Of a stretch of 64,000 nucleotides of DNA, positions 17,793 to 26,645 are shown one piece after another. Positions within the stretch are counted from its first letter, which is position 1; every line of letters begins with the position of its first letter. Origin of the DNA: Allomuricauda sp. CAU 1633 (lineage in GTDB: Bacteria > Bacteroidota > Bacteroidia > Flavobacteriales > Flavobacteriaceae); contig NZ_JAFLNE010000002.1 in assembly GCF_017313225.1 (NCBI RefSeq), forward strand, positions 124,001 to 188,000. The letters run 5' to 3'. The translations under genes were made by a program, and so were the position numbers. The notes beneath the pieces are model-generated. The model was not told the DNA's origin, did no database searches, and was given only the letters and a program-made list of their open reading frames with translations.

Positions 17793-19298
17793 TTATTCTT
17801 TCCCAACAGTAAATTCGCGAATGGCCTGATTGGGCTCCATAATGGTATGGCCTTGCCAAAACTCGGGGTCATAGGTGGGCATATAAGTGGCGCGCGCGGT
17901 CTTGTCCTCTGTAAAGTTGGTAAACTGGGCTTCGGGGACCACGGCTTGGTCAAATACCACCAGTTCCCATTTTTGGGTGGGGCTCATCCTAAAATCAATG
18001 TTCAGCGAGAGTTCGTTCTGCTTGCGGCGGCCCTTTACGTGCTTGTTCTTTTCAATCACTTTTAGGGGCCGGTCCACGGCAAAGTAGCGGCCAAAGGTAA
18101 AGTCCATAAAGCGGAGGTCGTACTTGCCATTGGGCAGTTGGGCAAAGCGCATGGTGCCCTTGTAGAGCACTTCGCGGTAGGTAATGCCCAACAGCCTAAA
18201 ATTGCGCAGGCGCTCGGTGTTCTGCACATCCAACCGCATGATGGCGAAGTCCTCGATATTGATATAGAGGCGGCCCTTGAACTCGGCACTGCTGCGCTTG
18301 GGCTCAAAGTCGATGACGTAGACCCCGGCATCTTCAATTTCGGCATAGCCGGCGAGGGTAAACTCGTATTTTCGGGTCTTGGAGATGAGGTCCAGTTTGC
18401 TGTCCTCGTTGTAGTACAGCTCGTTGAGTAGTTCCTTGAAAGCACTGCGCTGACTGTCCACTAGTCCGGACTTCTTTTTCTCAAGGTTTTGTGTGAGCTC
18501 TTCGGCCTCTTTGGCCTGCTCTTTTTCCATATCGCTGAGGATGGAATCCACCTGCACCTTTTGGCTAAAGATGCCCGATTTGATCTTCAGGTAGGAATCT
18601 GGTTTTATGTTCCGGGTAAAAATGGTCTGCATGCGCTCGCCCAGTTCCTCAAAAGAGCCCACTTGGTTCTTGTCGTAAAGGTCGGCGGCCTTGATGATAT
18701 CCAGTTTGTAGGTGCCGTTGTTTTTATAGAGGTCGCCCAGACTTTCGGTAAAGTGGTGGCCATTTCTGGGGATGGAAAGGGCAATGCTGTCCATAAGTTC
18801 CTTGTTGAGCTCCGCGATACTGGATTTCTCAAAACCAAAGTCCACCTTGTCGATGGTGGGAAACTCGGACTGCCGTAAAAAGAAACGTTGTTTAACGGGT
18901 GCTTTGTTGACGTTCTGCGGAACACGCTCCACCATTTTTTCAATAATATCGTCCACCGAAAGTTCCTTGTCGAAGACATACACGCCGCTAAGTTCAATGG
19001 CCTTGGGTTGAAGCAGCACCACACTGTCCTGCAATTGGGCTAGGGTGAAACCCTTTTTGGAGTACCCCATGGAGGAAATGTAGATGGAGTCGGGGGTGGC
19101 GGTTTCGTCCAACGAAAAACTAAAACGGCCTTCATCGTTGGTGATGACGCCCTTGTGTTCGCCATATTGGATGGTGGCATACGGAATGCCTTTTTGGGTC
19201 TTTGCATCCACCAATTTGGAGCTGATGGTCTGGGCGGTCATGGGCAATGCCATAAGGAAAAGTAACACTGGGAAGATCTTGGTGTTGGACAAGGTCAT
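17793..19298 (-). CDS. Secreted protein with carboxypeptidase-like regulatory domain
   Basis: 501 aa from the ATG at 19298 (the upstream open codons have no signal-peptide character). A signal peptide ends near PMTAQ; residues about 22-110 form a CarboxypepD_reg-like beta domain (KGIPYATIQYGEHKGVITND, YISSMGYSKKGF). The rest (about 120-500) is the DUF5686-like or unknown region common in Bacteroidota, without a TonB plug. It is probably periplasmic or outer-membrane associated. The gene is visibly richer in G and C at third positions than its neighbours, which makes long antisense open frames inside it. Confidence 0.75.
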   Translation of the reverse strand: MTLSNTKIFPVLLFLMALPMTAQTISSKLVDAKTQKGIPYATIQYGEHKGVITNDEGRFSFSLDETATPDSIYISSMGYSKKGFTLAQLQDSVVLLQPKAIELSGVYVFDKELSVDDIIEKMVERVPQNVNKAPVKQRFFLRQSEFPTIDKVDFGFEKSSIAELNKELMDSIALSIPRNGHHFTESLGDLYKNNGTYKLDIIKAADLYDKNQVGSFEELGERMQTIFTRNIKPDSYLKIKSGIFSQKVQVDSILSDMEKEQAKEAEELTQNLEKKKSGLVDSQRSAFKELLNELYYNEDSKLDLISKTRKYEFTLAGYAEIEDAGVYVIDFEPKRSSAEFKGRLYINIEDFAIMRLDVQNTERLRNFRLLGITYREVLYKGTMRFAQLPNGKYDLRFMDFTFGRYFAVDRPLKVIEKNKHVKGRRKQNELSLNIDFRMSPTQKWELVVFDQAVVPEAQFTNFTEDKTARATYMPTYDPEFWQGHTIMEPNQAIREFTVGKE

Positions 19299-19400
19299 CT
19301 GTTCGTTTTTGATGTAATTACTATATAGACAATGCAAACTGCAAAAGGTTGCACATGGGTTAGACGAATCGGGGTGGTTTTTGTAACAGAATTTTCAGAT

Positions 19401-19651
19401 TGTCCCCTTGAGAGCTTGCACTGAGCGCCCGCCTGCCGGACGGGCAGGAAGTCGAAGTGGGCCATAGGAGTGTTACTGGTCTGACACTAATTTCACGAAT
19501 TTTCTCGTATGCCGCCGTCACCCTGAACTTGTTTCAGGGTCTCATGTGTTGGGGTGGGATACCGAAATAAGCCCGCCTGCACCATTCGGGCAGGTTCGGC
19601 ATGACGTTTTAAACATTGAATTGTCCCCTTGAGGGGGCTTTAGGGGTGTTT
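19401..19651. repeat. Second composite palindromic repeat block
   Basis: The gap between 19298 and 19702 is over 400 bases and holds no gene. It contains a partial unit TGTCCCCTTGAG (19401-19412), the hairpin CCTGCCGGACGGGCAGG (about 19432-19448), ACCCTGAA/TTCAGGGT (about 19520-19540), an AAGCCCGCC...TTCGGCATGACG segment shared with the 12.7-kb block, and a full unit TGTCCCCTTGAGGGGGC with TTTAGGGGTGTTT (19622-19651). Confidence 0.8.
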
Positions 19652-19701
19652 GGGGTTTGGCAGGAATTGCCCCTTTCACCATTTACCTTCGTCCCTTTGT
19701 T

Positions 19702-20220
19702 TCATTCCCGCACCACCACAACCATCTTGTACACGTAATAAAGCGGAACCATACCATTGAGGACCCATAACCCAATGAGGAGTTGGACATCCCCGGCATC
19801 TATCCACCCTTTTATTCTGAGGAGGATAATTCCCGTAGTCATTAAAAAGGCCATTACAAAACAGAAATTCATGACCGCCAACATGCGCAGGGCCAGCGAA
19901 TAGAGTTTAGGAGCATTTTCTTCGGTCACCTTTACCGGATAGTTCATAAGCCACGGTTTTAGTTTGGTGGCAACGAGTCCCAGAGCCAGATAGAGTCCGG
20001 CACTGAGCATGGGAATGGCCCAAAGGGCGGATTTATGTCCGTAGCCATCCACCCTGCCTAAAAAGTTGAAATGGGTGGGAATGGTTTCGGGGAGGTCAGC
20101 ATAGACCCCAAGAACCAGAAAAATATTGAAGGCCACCACCATCCAACCCGCCCGGTAGAGCAGTACATCTGCTTGGGAAGGTTTTACTTCGACTCGTGGA
20201 TGTTTCTTGAACCAGCTCAT
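19702..20220 (-). CDS. DUF1648 domain membrane protein
   Basis: 172 aa with four hydrophobic segments. The DUF1648 hallmark LPETIPTHFNFLGRVDGYGH lies near residues 44-63, between the first two helices; the domain also occurs in SdpI-like proteins. The C-terminal half of SdpI is not recognised here. The start codon overlaps the stop of the upstream gene (ATGA), so the two genes form a translationally coupled pair. Function unknown. Confidence 0.8.
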   Translation of the reverse strand: MSWFKKHPRVEVKPSQADVLLYRAGWMVVAFNIFLVLGVYADLPETIPTHFNFLGRVDGYGHKSALWAIPMLSAGLYLALGLVATKLKPWLMNYPVKVTEENAPKLYSLALRMLAVMNFCFVMAFLMTTGIILLRIKGWIDAGDVQLLIGLWVLNGMVPLYYVYKMVVVVRE

Positions 20221-20642
20221 AGATCTTCAATGGAGGTTGGCGTATTATCCGCCTTGTGGTCCAACAATTTTTTGAAGAATTTCTGTATGGCTTCCGTGTC
20301 CGATTTCACTTTGATGAAATAGTGATCCATATAAACGGAATGGATGGTGCTCTCACCCTTGTATAGCTTTAATTTGTAGTAAGGGATGATGAGTCCGTAG
20401 GTTTCCAACAACGACCGAAACCGCAGAATGATGCCCTTGGGGCGGATTTCTATGTTGCAGGTGTTCAGATTGTTGTCCAAAATGAGGAGATTTTGGATTT
20501 CGATACTGGTTTCGGTAATATGCAATTTTGGTGAACCAATTCCGCCCATGGCAAAACGTTCCTTCAAGGAAAAGGGTTTGCCCACCGCCTCATCGATTTT
20601 TCGGGTGATGGTCTTATCGGAATAGGAAACATTTAGAAGCAT
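20217..20642 (-). CDS. Conserved-looking protein of unknown function coupled to the DUF1648 gene
   Basis: 141 aa, soluble, beta-rich in appearance (SPKLHITETSIEIQNLLILD, PKGIILRFRSLLE) with a basic C-terminal helix (EAIQKFFKKLLDHK). No signal or membrane segment. It overlaps the next gene by 4 bases, indicating coupled translation with the membrane protein, and so is perhaps its cytosolic partner. No family was recognised. Confidence 0.6.
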   Translation of the reverse strand: MLLNVSYSDKTITRKIDEAVGKPFSLKERFAMGGIGSPKLHITETSIEIQNLLILDNNLNTCNIEIRPKGIILRFRSLLETYGLIIPYYKLKLYKGESTIHSVYMDHYFIKVKSDTEAIQKFFKKLLDHKADNTPTSIEDL

Positions 20643-20719
20643 GCCTAAAAATACTCAAAATACTAACTATCTATAGGTCAATGCTTCGGGAATTATGTTA
20701 CAAAAGGGCAAAAAATATG

Positions 20720-20727
20720 TAGTTTTG
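20720..20727 (+). promoter_or_regulatory. -7 box of the argS promoter
   Basis: TAGTTTTG matches the Bacteroidota consensus TAnnTTTG exactly and is followed by CGG. It ends 20 bases before the argS ATG, giving a short leader. Confidence 0.65.
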
Positions 20728-20747
20728 CGGGCTGAAACGCTTTTTAG

Positions 20748-22526
20748 ATGAGTTTGCAAAACGATTTGGGCCAAAAGGTCAAAGATGCTGTAAAGGAACT
20801 GTACCAAGTTGAACTTCCCACGGTTGAATTTCAACCCACCCGCAAGGATTTTGAGGGAGATGTTACTGTGGTGGTCTTTCCCATGCTTCGTTTTGTAAAA
20901 GGGAATCCCGTTCAGATTGGTACCCAAATCGGGGACTATTTGCAGGAACATGTAGCTGAGGTAGCCAAATGCAATGTGGTGCAAGGCTTTTTGAACATTG
21001 TGATCGAGGACAGCTACTATCTCAATTTTTTCAACAGTATCAAAGATGAAACGGATTACGGTTATGTGAAGACTTCCTCCAAAGGCGCCATTATGGTGGA
21101 GTATTCTTCGCCCAATACCAATAAGCCTTTACATTTAGGGCATATTCGAAACAACCTTTTGGGCTATTCCGTGGCGGAAATCTTGAAGGCCTCGGGAAGG
21201 AAAGTATACAAGACCCAAATCATCAATGACCGGGGCATCCATATTTGTAAAAGTATGTTGGCCTGGCAAAAGTTTGGTGAAGGGGAAACCCCAGAATCCT
21301 CACGTTTAAAAGGCGACCATTTGGTGGGGAAATACTATGTAGCTTTTGACAAGGCTTATAAAGAACAGATTGCTGAGTTAGTCGAGAGTGGTATGGAGAA
21401 GGAGAAGGCAGAGAAAGAAGCTCCCATTCTTTTGGAAGCCCAAAACATGCTCCGTAAATGGGAGGCTGGTGACGCTGAGGTGGTGTCCCTCTGGAAAAAA
21501 ATGAACAGCTGGGTGTATATCGGTTTTGATACCACCTATAAAAATCTTGGAGTTGATTTTGATAAACTCTATTACGAAAGTGATACCTATCTGTTAGGTA
21601 GGGATGTGGTGAAGGATGGCCTGGAAAAAGGAGTCTTCTTTAAAAAAGAAGATGGTAGCGTGTGGATAGACCTTACCGATGAGGGCTTGGATGAAAAAAT
21701 CGTACTTCGTTCTGATGGTACGGCGGTCTATATGACCCAAGATATTGGTACCGCCATTCAGCGGGTTACGGATTTTCCCGATATCAACGGGATGGTCTAC
21801 ACGGTGGGCAACGAACAGGATTACCATTTTAAGGTGTTGTTCCTCATCCTGAAAAAATTGGGCTATTCGTGGGCGGAGCAATTGTACCATTTGAGTTATG
21901 GGATGGTGGATTTGCCCAGTGGGAAGATGAAGAGCAGGGAAGGTACTGTGGTGGATGCCGATGACCTTATCCAAAATATGGAAGAGACTGCGGAGACCAT
22001 TTCAGCCGAATTGGGGAAATTGGAAGGGTATTCTGAGGAAGAAAAGAAAAGCTTATATCGAACCATTGGTCTCGGCGCTTTAAAATACTACATCCTAAAA
22101 GTGGATCCAAAAAAACGGATTTTGTTCAATCCGGAAGAGTCTGTGGATTTTCAAGGGAACACCGGGCCGTTTATTCAGTATACGTATGCACGGATTCAGT
22201 CCATACTCAGAAAAGCAGATTTTGATGTCTCGACTCGGCTCGACATGACATTTGAACTGCACGAAAAGGAGAAAGAACTCTTGAAGGGGATTCAACTGTT
22301 TCCAGAAACCGTGCAATTGGCGGCAGAAAACTTTAGTCCGGCCCTTATTGCCAATTACACTTACGATTTGGTAAAGGAGTTCAATTCGTTCTACCAACAA
22401 GTATCCATTTTGGGGGAACCGGACGAGCAGAAAATGCAGTTCAGGGTGCAGTTGTCCCAAAAAGTAAGCGAAGTGATTCAGTCCGCTTTTAAGTTGCTGG
22501 GTATTGATGTTCCGGAGCGGATGTAG
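20748..22526 (+). CDS. argS: Arginyl-tRNA synthetase
   Basis: Class I synthetase charging tRNA-Arg. 592 aa; an N-terminal tRNA D-loop domain (about 1-110), the HIGH motif in the form SSPNTNKPLHLGHIRNN (about 125-140), the KMSKS-like SGKMKSREGTV and the C-terminal anticodon-binding DALR domain ending KLLGIDVPERM. Length is normal. Start at ATG 20748, downstream of a good -7 box. Cytosolic, monocistronic. Confidence 0.96.
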   Translation: MSLQNDLGQKVKDAVKELYQVELPTVEFQPTRKDFEGDVTVVVFPMLRFVKGNPVQIGTQIGDYLQEHVAEVAKCNVVQGFLNIVIEDSYYLNFFNSIKDETDYGYVKTSSKGAIMVEYSSPNTNKPLHLGHIRNNLLGYSVAEILKASGRKVYKTQIINDRGIHICKSMLAWQKFGEGETPESSRLKGDHLVGKYYVAFDKAYKEQIAELVESGMEKEKAEKEAPILLEAQNMLRKWEAGDAEVVSLWKKMNSWVYIGFDTTYKNLGVDFDKLYYESDTYLLGRDVVKDGLEKGVFFKKEDGSVWIDLTDEGLDEKIVLRSDGTAVYMTQDIGTAIQRVTDFPDINGMVYTVGNEQDYHFKVLFLILKKLGYSWAEQLYHLSYGMVDLPSGKMKSREGTVVDADDLIQNMEETAETISAELGKLEGYSEEEKKSLYRTIGLGALKYYILKVDPKKRILFNPEESVDFQGNTGPFIQYTYARIQSILRKADFDVSTRLDMTFELHEKEKELLKGIQLFPETVQLAAENFSPALIANYTYDLVKEFNSFYQQVSILGEPDEQKMQFRVQLSQKVSEVIQSAFKLLGIDVPERM

Positions 22527-22532
22527 AACTGA

Positions 22533-22587
22533 ACCCTCCGAGCTTTGACAAAATCAAAGCTCACCTCCCTTATTGAGGGAGGAACCT
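22533..22587 (+). repeat. Two-hairpin element, 3' side of the DUF559 gene
   Basis: After CCCTCC comes the hairpin GAGCTTTGA/TCAAAGCTC with a CAAAA loop, then ACCTCCCT/AGGGAGG, then AACCTT. It covers the last 12 codons and the stop of the DUF559 gene. It mirrors in layout the element at 22968-23022 and resembles the CCCCTTGAGGGGACCTT repeat seen elsewhere in the window. Confidence 0.65.
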
Positions 22588-22955
22588 TCTGGGTTTTGTT
22601 GAAAATGTTCAGATATTTCGAGTAGCACTGAGTCTAGATTTTCAAATACCATTTTGTTTTCAAACCGGATAACGGTAAAACCAAGCTCATTCAATACTTC
22701 CGTTCTTTTACGGTCATATTCCTGTGCTTGTGGGGTAAAATGAACCGCACCGTCCAATTCTATGACTAATTTTTCTGCGGCACAATAAAAATCAACGATA
22801 TAGTTTTTGATGCTGTGTTGTCTGTTGAATCGCCTTCCACATAATTTTTTGGCTTTCAAGTGTCGCCATAAAAATGCCTCAGCTGGAGTTAAATTTTTTC
22901 TGAGTTGTTTGCGGTAGGCCTGTAATTCCTTTCGGCTGTGAATTCTTTTTTTCAT
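22554..22955 (-). CDS. DUF559 (Vsr-like) endonuclease domain protein
   Basis: DUF559 belongs to the PD-(D/E)XK/very-short-patch-repair-like nuclease group. 133 aa from the ATG at 22955 (MKKRIHSRKELQAYRKQLRK); in-frame ATGs at 22964 and 22988 would add residues that come from the flanking repeat. Family motifs are NLTPAEAFLWRHLK, GRRFNRQHSIKNYIVDFYC, LVIELDGAVHF and RKRTEVLNELGFTVIRFEN, with acidic residues in DFYC and ELDG as likely metal ligands. The last 12 residues (EGSSLNKGGEL) are encoded by a flanking hairpin element. The substrate and biological role are unknown. Confidence 0.85.
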   Translation of the reverse strand: MKKRIHSRKELQAYRKQLRKNLTPAEAFLWRHLKAKKLCGRRFNRQHSIKNYIVDFYCAAEKLVIELDGAVHFTPQAQEYDRKRTEVLNELGFTVIRFENKMVFENLDSVLLEISEHFQQNPEGSSLNKGGEL

Positions 22956-22967
22956 CAATCCCATTTT

Positions 22968-23022
22968 AAAGGTCCCCTCTTTGCCCAAGAGGGGTGATTC
23001 GGGCTGACCGAATCGGGGAGAT
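22968..23022 (-). repeat. Two-hairpin element, 5' side of the DUF559 gene
   Basis: On the plus strand it reads AAAGGTCCCCTCTTT, a loop, AAGAGGGG, then GATTCGG/CCGAATC. Read on the minus strand it has the order CTCCCCGA, hairpin, TCACCCCTCTT, loop, AAGAGGGG, ACCTTT. That is the same plan as the element at 22533-22587 read on the plus strand, so the two elements are in inverted orientation around the gene. Confidence 0.65.
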
Positions 23023-23042
23023 TGAGTTTACAATATATACAT

Positions 23043-25607
23043 TTAAAAGCGCACCCTAAAACTTACATTGGGGGTAATGCCCAACGAAACACTTTCCACC
23101 GTCTCAATCTGGTTTTCATCGTTGACGCGATAATAACGGTTAAGGCTGTTCTTCCGGTTGGTCATATTAAGTAGGGAGACCCCTGCATTTGCTTTGATGC
23201 CCCGAGTTAGGTTAAAACTATAAATGGCCGAAGCATCTGCCCTGAAATACTCGGGAAGTCGGCTGCTGTTAGGGGCTTCATAGTTGATTTGTGCTGGAAA
23301 AATAGTGATGTTCAGGGCCTCATCGCCTTCCAAAGGTTGGGTATACGGTTTTCCAGTCCGGTAGTTGACCCCTAGACTCAATTTTAGGTTTTTATAGGTA
23401 TAGGTGCCCGCAAAGGTAATGGTATGGCGAATATCTAAATTGTTGGGGAACTTGTGCGGAACTATGGAATCAAAGGTGTAGTCATTTTTGTTGTAGGCAT
23501 AGCTCAACCATGTGCTGTAGCGATCCCCTCTTTTGTTGATGAGAAATTCAATCCCTTTTACATCATAACTGCCAATCTCTCCATTAAACTGATCTTGATT
23601 TTGGAATCCTTGGGTACTGGTACTGATTCCATCCACATTTTTATAGAAACCTTCCAGGCCCACATAGAAATTGTTACGTTCATAGTTAATGCCCACCGAA
23701 CCTTGTTTACTTTGGGTCACGGGAAGGGTGTCATCATCGGATAGAATCCATCTCCGTTTTTCAATACCTAGAAAATTCTGCTCCAAATCTATGACCTGAT
23801 TGGTAGTCTGACTCTTGAATTCTCCCAAAACTTCGGCTCTTAAATAATTGGCCAACCTAAAGTTGAGGTTAAGACGTGGTTCCACTAAAAATGTATTGAA
23901 GGTGTTTAGATTTTCAATGAAATTGAATCGCGCTCCGAATTTTCCAATAAATCTGTTTTCATAGGAAGAATACCCAATTTCGGAATATGGGGCATGAATT
24001 CTGACAACGCCCTTAATGTCACTTTCAAATGGAGGTTGTGTGACATTGGTGGTGTTGGTGATCCCTGTCTCAATATATTGAAACCCGTTGGTCCATTGCA
24101 GATGGTCTGAAAATTCATATTCGGTATTGAGCTTTACGGCCCTTTCGTCCACACTATTTTTCTGATCCAACTGCCGAACTTGGTTGAACACACTCTGACC
24201 ATCTAAATTGTATTTGGAGTAGTAGACATTCAAATGACTTGAGAATTGGTCTGTCCATTGACTTTGTAACTGCCCTCCGACGGAGAGGTTGGTTTGTTTC
24301 AACAAACTGATGGTGGTTTCGTTGTCCGTCATATTATTTTCCACATATCGCAGGTTGTTGTTCAGACTGATGGCACTAAATCTGAATTTATGCGCATCAT
24401 TGATGTCATACAACAGTTTTCCTGAAAAATCGTAGAAATAGAAGTCTTCATTACGGGTAATCTCATCGTCCACGGCTACATTGTCCTCGTCGGTTACCTC
24501 ACTATCCTGAAAGGCCCTGTCGAAAAACTTGTTGTAGGTGGGAGTGTTCAAAAAATCCGTTGTAGACCGGCGAGCTGAGAATTGGAAACCCAATTTGTCA
24601 TTTAAGGGAAATTGCCCAAAAACATCACCGCTGATAAAGTTAAATCCAGCGCCACCCTCAAAACCTTCAGCTATACGATTGCTGGTTTCCATTTGGATGA
24701 CACTGCTGACACCGTCACCAAAAGTGGCCGGTGTGCCGTTCTTTATCACCGAAATTTTATCCGTTAAATAGGGGTTGAAGGCAGAAATCAGCCCAAAGAA
24801 ATGCCCGGATTGATACATTTTAATGCCGTTCCAAAGGATGAGGTTCTGGTCGTTTGTGCCCCCACGAACATTGATGTCGGAGACTGTTTCATCAATACTT
24901 TTAATGCCGGGCAATGCTTGAACGGTTTGTAGGATATCCGGCTCAATGAGTCCGGGAAGAATACCAAACTCGGCGGTGTTCATGGTAATACTTGCATCGG
25001 TTTCCTTGATGAGTCCTGTGGTCAGGAATTTGTATACAATGACTTCGTTCAATTGCTCGTAATGCTGGGCCATCAATATTTTTGGGCATCCGCCTTGCTG
25101 CAATAAACTTTCAACATTGACATATTTGGTGAGATACCCCAAATACCGAATTTTTAGCGAAGCGTCTCTAGGGACATCATCAAGAACAAAAGAACCATTT
25201 ATATCCGTGGTCTGCGCATTTGTTGTCCCCAAGACCTCCACAGTGGCCCCCGGAATGGTGTTTTCCGCAAAATTGTCGAATACACTTCCACAGAGGGTTA
25301 CCGAGCGAAGTTTTGTCAACGTAAAGTAACGGTCACTAAGTTTTTTGCTTTCAATCTGAAATTGGGATTCAACATAACTAAGGATATCATCCAGTTTCAC
25401 AAAATTTTCAGGAACGGCAATGGAAATATCTTCCAAATCTTCATTGAGATATGAAAATTTGACGTCAAAGCGCTCTTCCAAGGTTTTTATATATGCAATA
25501 AGACCCATGGGGTCTTGCTGTTTTTCTTGGGCATAATTTGAACGGAAGAAGAACAGCAAAAAAACCAAAAAGAGGCCAATTTGGCTATTGCGGCGTATTC
25601 CCAGCAT
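23043..25607 (-). CDS. TonB-dependent outer-membrane receptor with STN signalling domain
   Basis: 854 aa from the ATG at 25607 (alternative 25631). Signal peptide MLGIRRNSQIGLFLVFLLFF...YAQ. Residues about 35-95 are an STN (secretin/TonB short N-terminal) domain, followed by a carboxypeptidase-like regulatory domain (GATVEVLGTTNAQTTDINGS), a plug (about 200-320, SDINVRGGTNDQNLILWNGI) and a 22-strand barrel ending in VSFRVRF. STN receptors relay ligand occupancy to a FecR anti-sigma factor. The start overlaps the end of fecR by 23 bases; with the sigma gene the order is sigma-FecR-receptor. The ligand is unknown. Confidence 0.88.
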   Translation of the reverse strand: MLGIRRNSQIGLFLVFLLFFFRSNYAQEKQQDPMGLIAYIKTLEERFDVKFSYLNEDLEDISIAVPENFVKLDDILSYVESQFQIESKKLSDRYFTLTKLRSVTLCGSVFDNFAENTIPGATVEVLGTTNAQTTDINGSFVLDDVPRDASLKIRYLGYLTKYVNVESLLQQGGCPKILMAQHYEQLNEVIVYKFLTTGLIKETDASITMNTAEFGILPGLIEPDILQTVQALPGIKSIDETVSDINVRGGTNDQNLILWNGIKMYQSGHFFGLISAFNPYLTDKISVIKNGTPATFGDGVSSVIQMETSNRIAEGFEGGAGFNFISGDVFGQFPLNDKLGFQFSARRSTTDFLNTPTYNKFFDRAFQDSEVTDEDNVAVDDEITRNEDFYFYDFSGKLLYDINDAHKFRFSAISLNNNLRYVENNMTDNETTISLLKQTNLSVGGQLQSQWTDQFSSHLNVYYSKYNLDGQSVFNQVRQLDQKNSVDERAVKLNTEYEFSDHLQWTNGFQYIETGITNTTNVTQPPFESDIKGVVRIHAPYSEIGYSSYENRFIGKFGARFNFIENLNTFNTFLVEPRLNLNFRLANYLRAEVLGEFKSQTTNQVIDLEQNFLGIEKRRWILSDDDTLPVTQSKQGSVGINYERNNFYVGLEGFYKNVDGISTSTQGFQNQDQFNGEIGSYDVKGIEFLINKRGDRYSTWLSYAYNKNDYTFDSIVPHKFPNNLDIRHTITFAGTYTYKNLKLSLGVNYRTGKPYTQPLEGDEALNITIFPAQINYEAPNSSRLPEYFRADASAIYSFNLTRGIKANAGVSLLNMTNRKNSLNRYYRVNDENQIETVESVSLGITPNVSFRVRF

Positions 25608-26499
25608 AGAAAAGTACGTTATCACCCTCAACCTTATAGTTTGTGCGAGACGGGGTACTTATACTTTTTAACGCCATATTGAGGTCTGTGTTGCTAAAGG
25701 TACCCGTAAAAAGTAAATCAGTGTTTACATTTTCGGTTTTTACCTTGATATTATACTGTCTTTCCAGCTCATTGAAGACATATTGGAGGGGAATACGTTC
25801 AAAACTACTTTCGTTGTTCATCCAAGTGGGTTGTTGACCATTGGGCTTGGAGGTGTCGATGACTTTTCCGTTAATGACCATAAAGGAAGTGCCCGCAGGC
25901 AATTGGGTTTCCATATTGTTGTGGGTAACACTCACCAATCCTTCGTAGCAAGTGACTTCGAAGAAGTTGCTTCTATTTTCCACATTGAATTGGGTACCCA
26001 AAACGGCCACGGTACCATGTTCGGTCTCCACCGTGAATTTTTTTCCTTTGGCGACTTTAAAGAAGGCTTCACCATTTAGGATAACATTTCGACTTTTGTC
26101 CCAATTCTTTTTACTGAAGGATACCTCAGAACCAGCATTGAGGAAAATTTCTGAGTCATCGGGAAGGATAACCTCGGAACGTTCGGCAAATTCTGTTGAA
26201 ATGGATTCATCCAAGGTGTTCAAATAAAAATAGGAACCAGCCAACAATACGGCAATAACGGCAGCAACCCGTAGGAATTTTTTGAAAGGATTCAATGTAA
26301 TGACCTTTGGGGCTTTGCCCATGCGTTCTTCTTTGATGCGCTCCAAACTTTGCTCCACATTAAACTCAGGGGCTTCCAATGTGCTGGAAACCTCTTTGAG
26401 CCTTTCATAAGAAGCATACTCCTCGGACTTTTTAAATTCCGCAAGTTCTGCTTCTGAAAGCTCTCCGCTAAGCCATTTTGCCAAGTAATTTTCTTGCAT
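25585..26499 (-). CDS. FecR family anti-sigma factor
   Basis: 304 aa. A cytosolic N-terminal region (about 1-70) precedes a single membrane helix (VAAVIAVLLAGSYFYL, about 77-92). Next come the periplasmic FecR domain (SEVILPDDSEIFLNAGSEVS, FFEVTCYEGLVSVTHNN) and a C-terminal DUF4974-like domain (RIPLQYVFNELERQYNIKVK). It holds the ECF sigma factor inactive until the STN receptor signals. It overlaps the receptor gene, indicating coupled synthesis. Confidence 0.9.
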   Translation of the reverse strand: MQENYLAKWLSGELSEAELAEFKKSEEYASYERLKEVSSTLEAPEFNVEQSLERIKEERMGKAPKVITLNPFKKFLRVAAVIAVLLAGSYFYLNTLDESISTEFAERSEVILPDDSEIFLNAGSEVSFSKKNWDKSRNVILNGEAFFKVAKGKKFTVETEHGTVAVLGTQFNVENRSNFFEVTCYEGLVSVTHNNMETQLPAGTSFMVINGKVIDTSKPNGQQPTWMNNESSFERIPLQYVFNELERQYNIKVKTENVNTDLLFTGTFSNTDLNMALKSISTPSRTNYKVEGDNVLFYAGNTPQ

Positions 26500-26556
26500 G
26501 GTTTCTATGCTTTACTTCCTTATAACAACTATAGTATAAAATACCCTACTTTTTTT

Positions 26557-26636
26557 CAATTAACAATTTACAATAAACAGTTTTCAATGGATTGTGGTCT
26601 CATAATTGGTCATTGTAAATTGTTTATTGCTAATTG
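26557..26636. repeat. AT-rich inverted repeat between fecR and the sigma gene
   Basis: ACAATTTACAAT (26563-26574) is exactly repeated in inverse orientation as ATTGTAAATTGT (26612-26623); CAATTA/TAATTG and CAATAAAC/GTTTATTG also pair. The arms are built from CAATTAA/CAATAAA-like heptads, so this is another degenerate heptad element, inserted inside the signalling operon. Confidence 0.6.
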
Positions 26637-26645
26637 TCCGTTGTT

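Noticed and set aside
18062..18445. Long minus-strand frame and plus-strand frames (18138-18431, 18489-18878) within the CarboxypepD_reg gene
   Set aside because: They overlap the real gene completely, have low-complexity or shadow composition, and arise from the high third-position GC of that gene.
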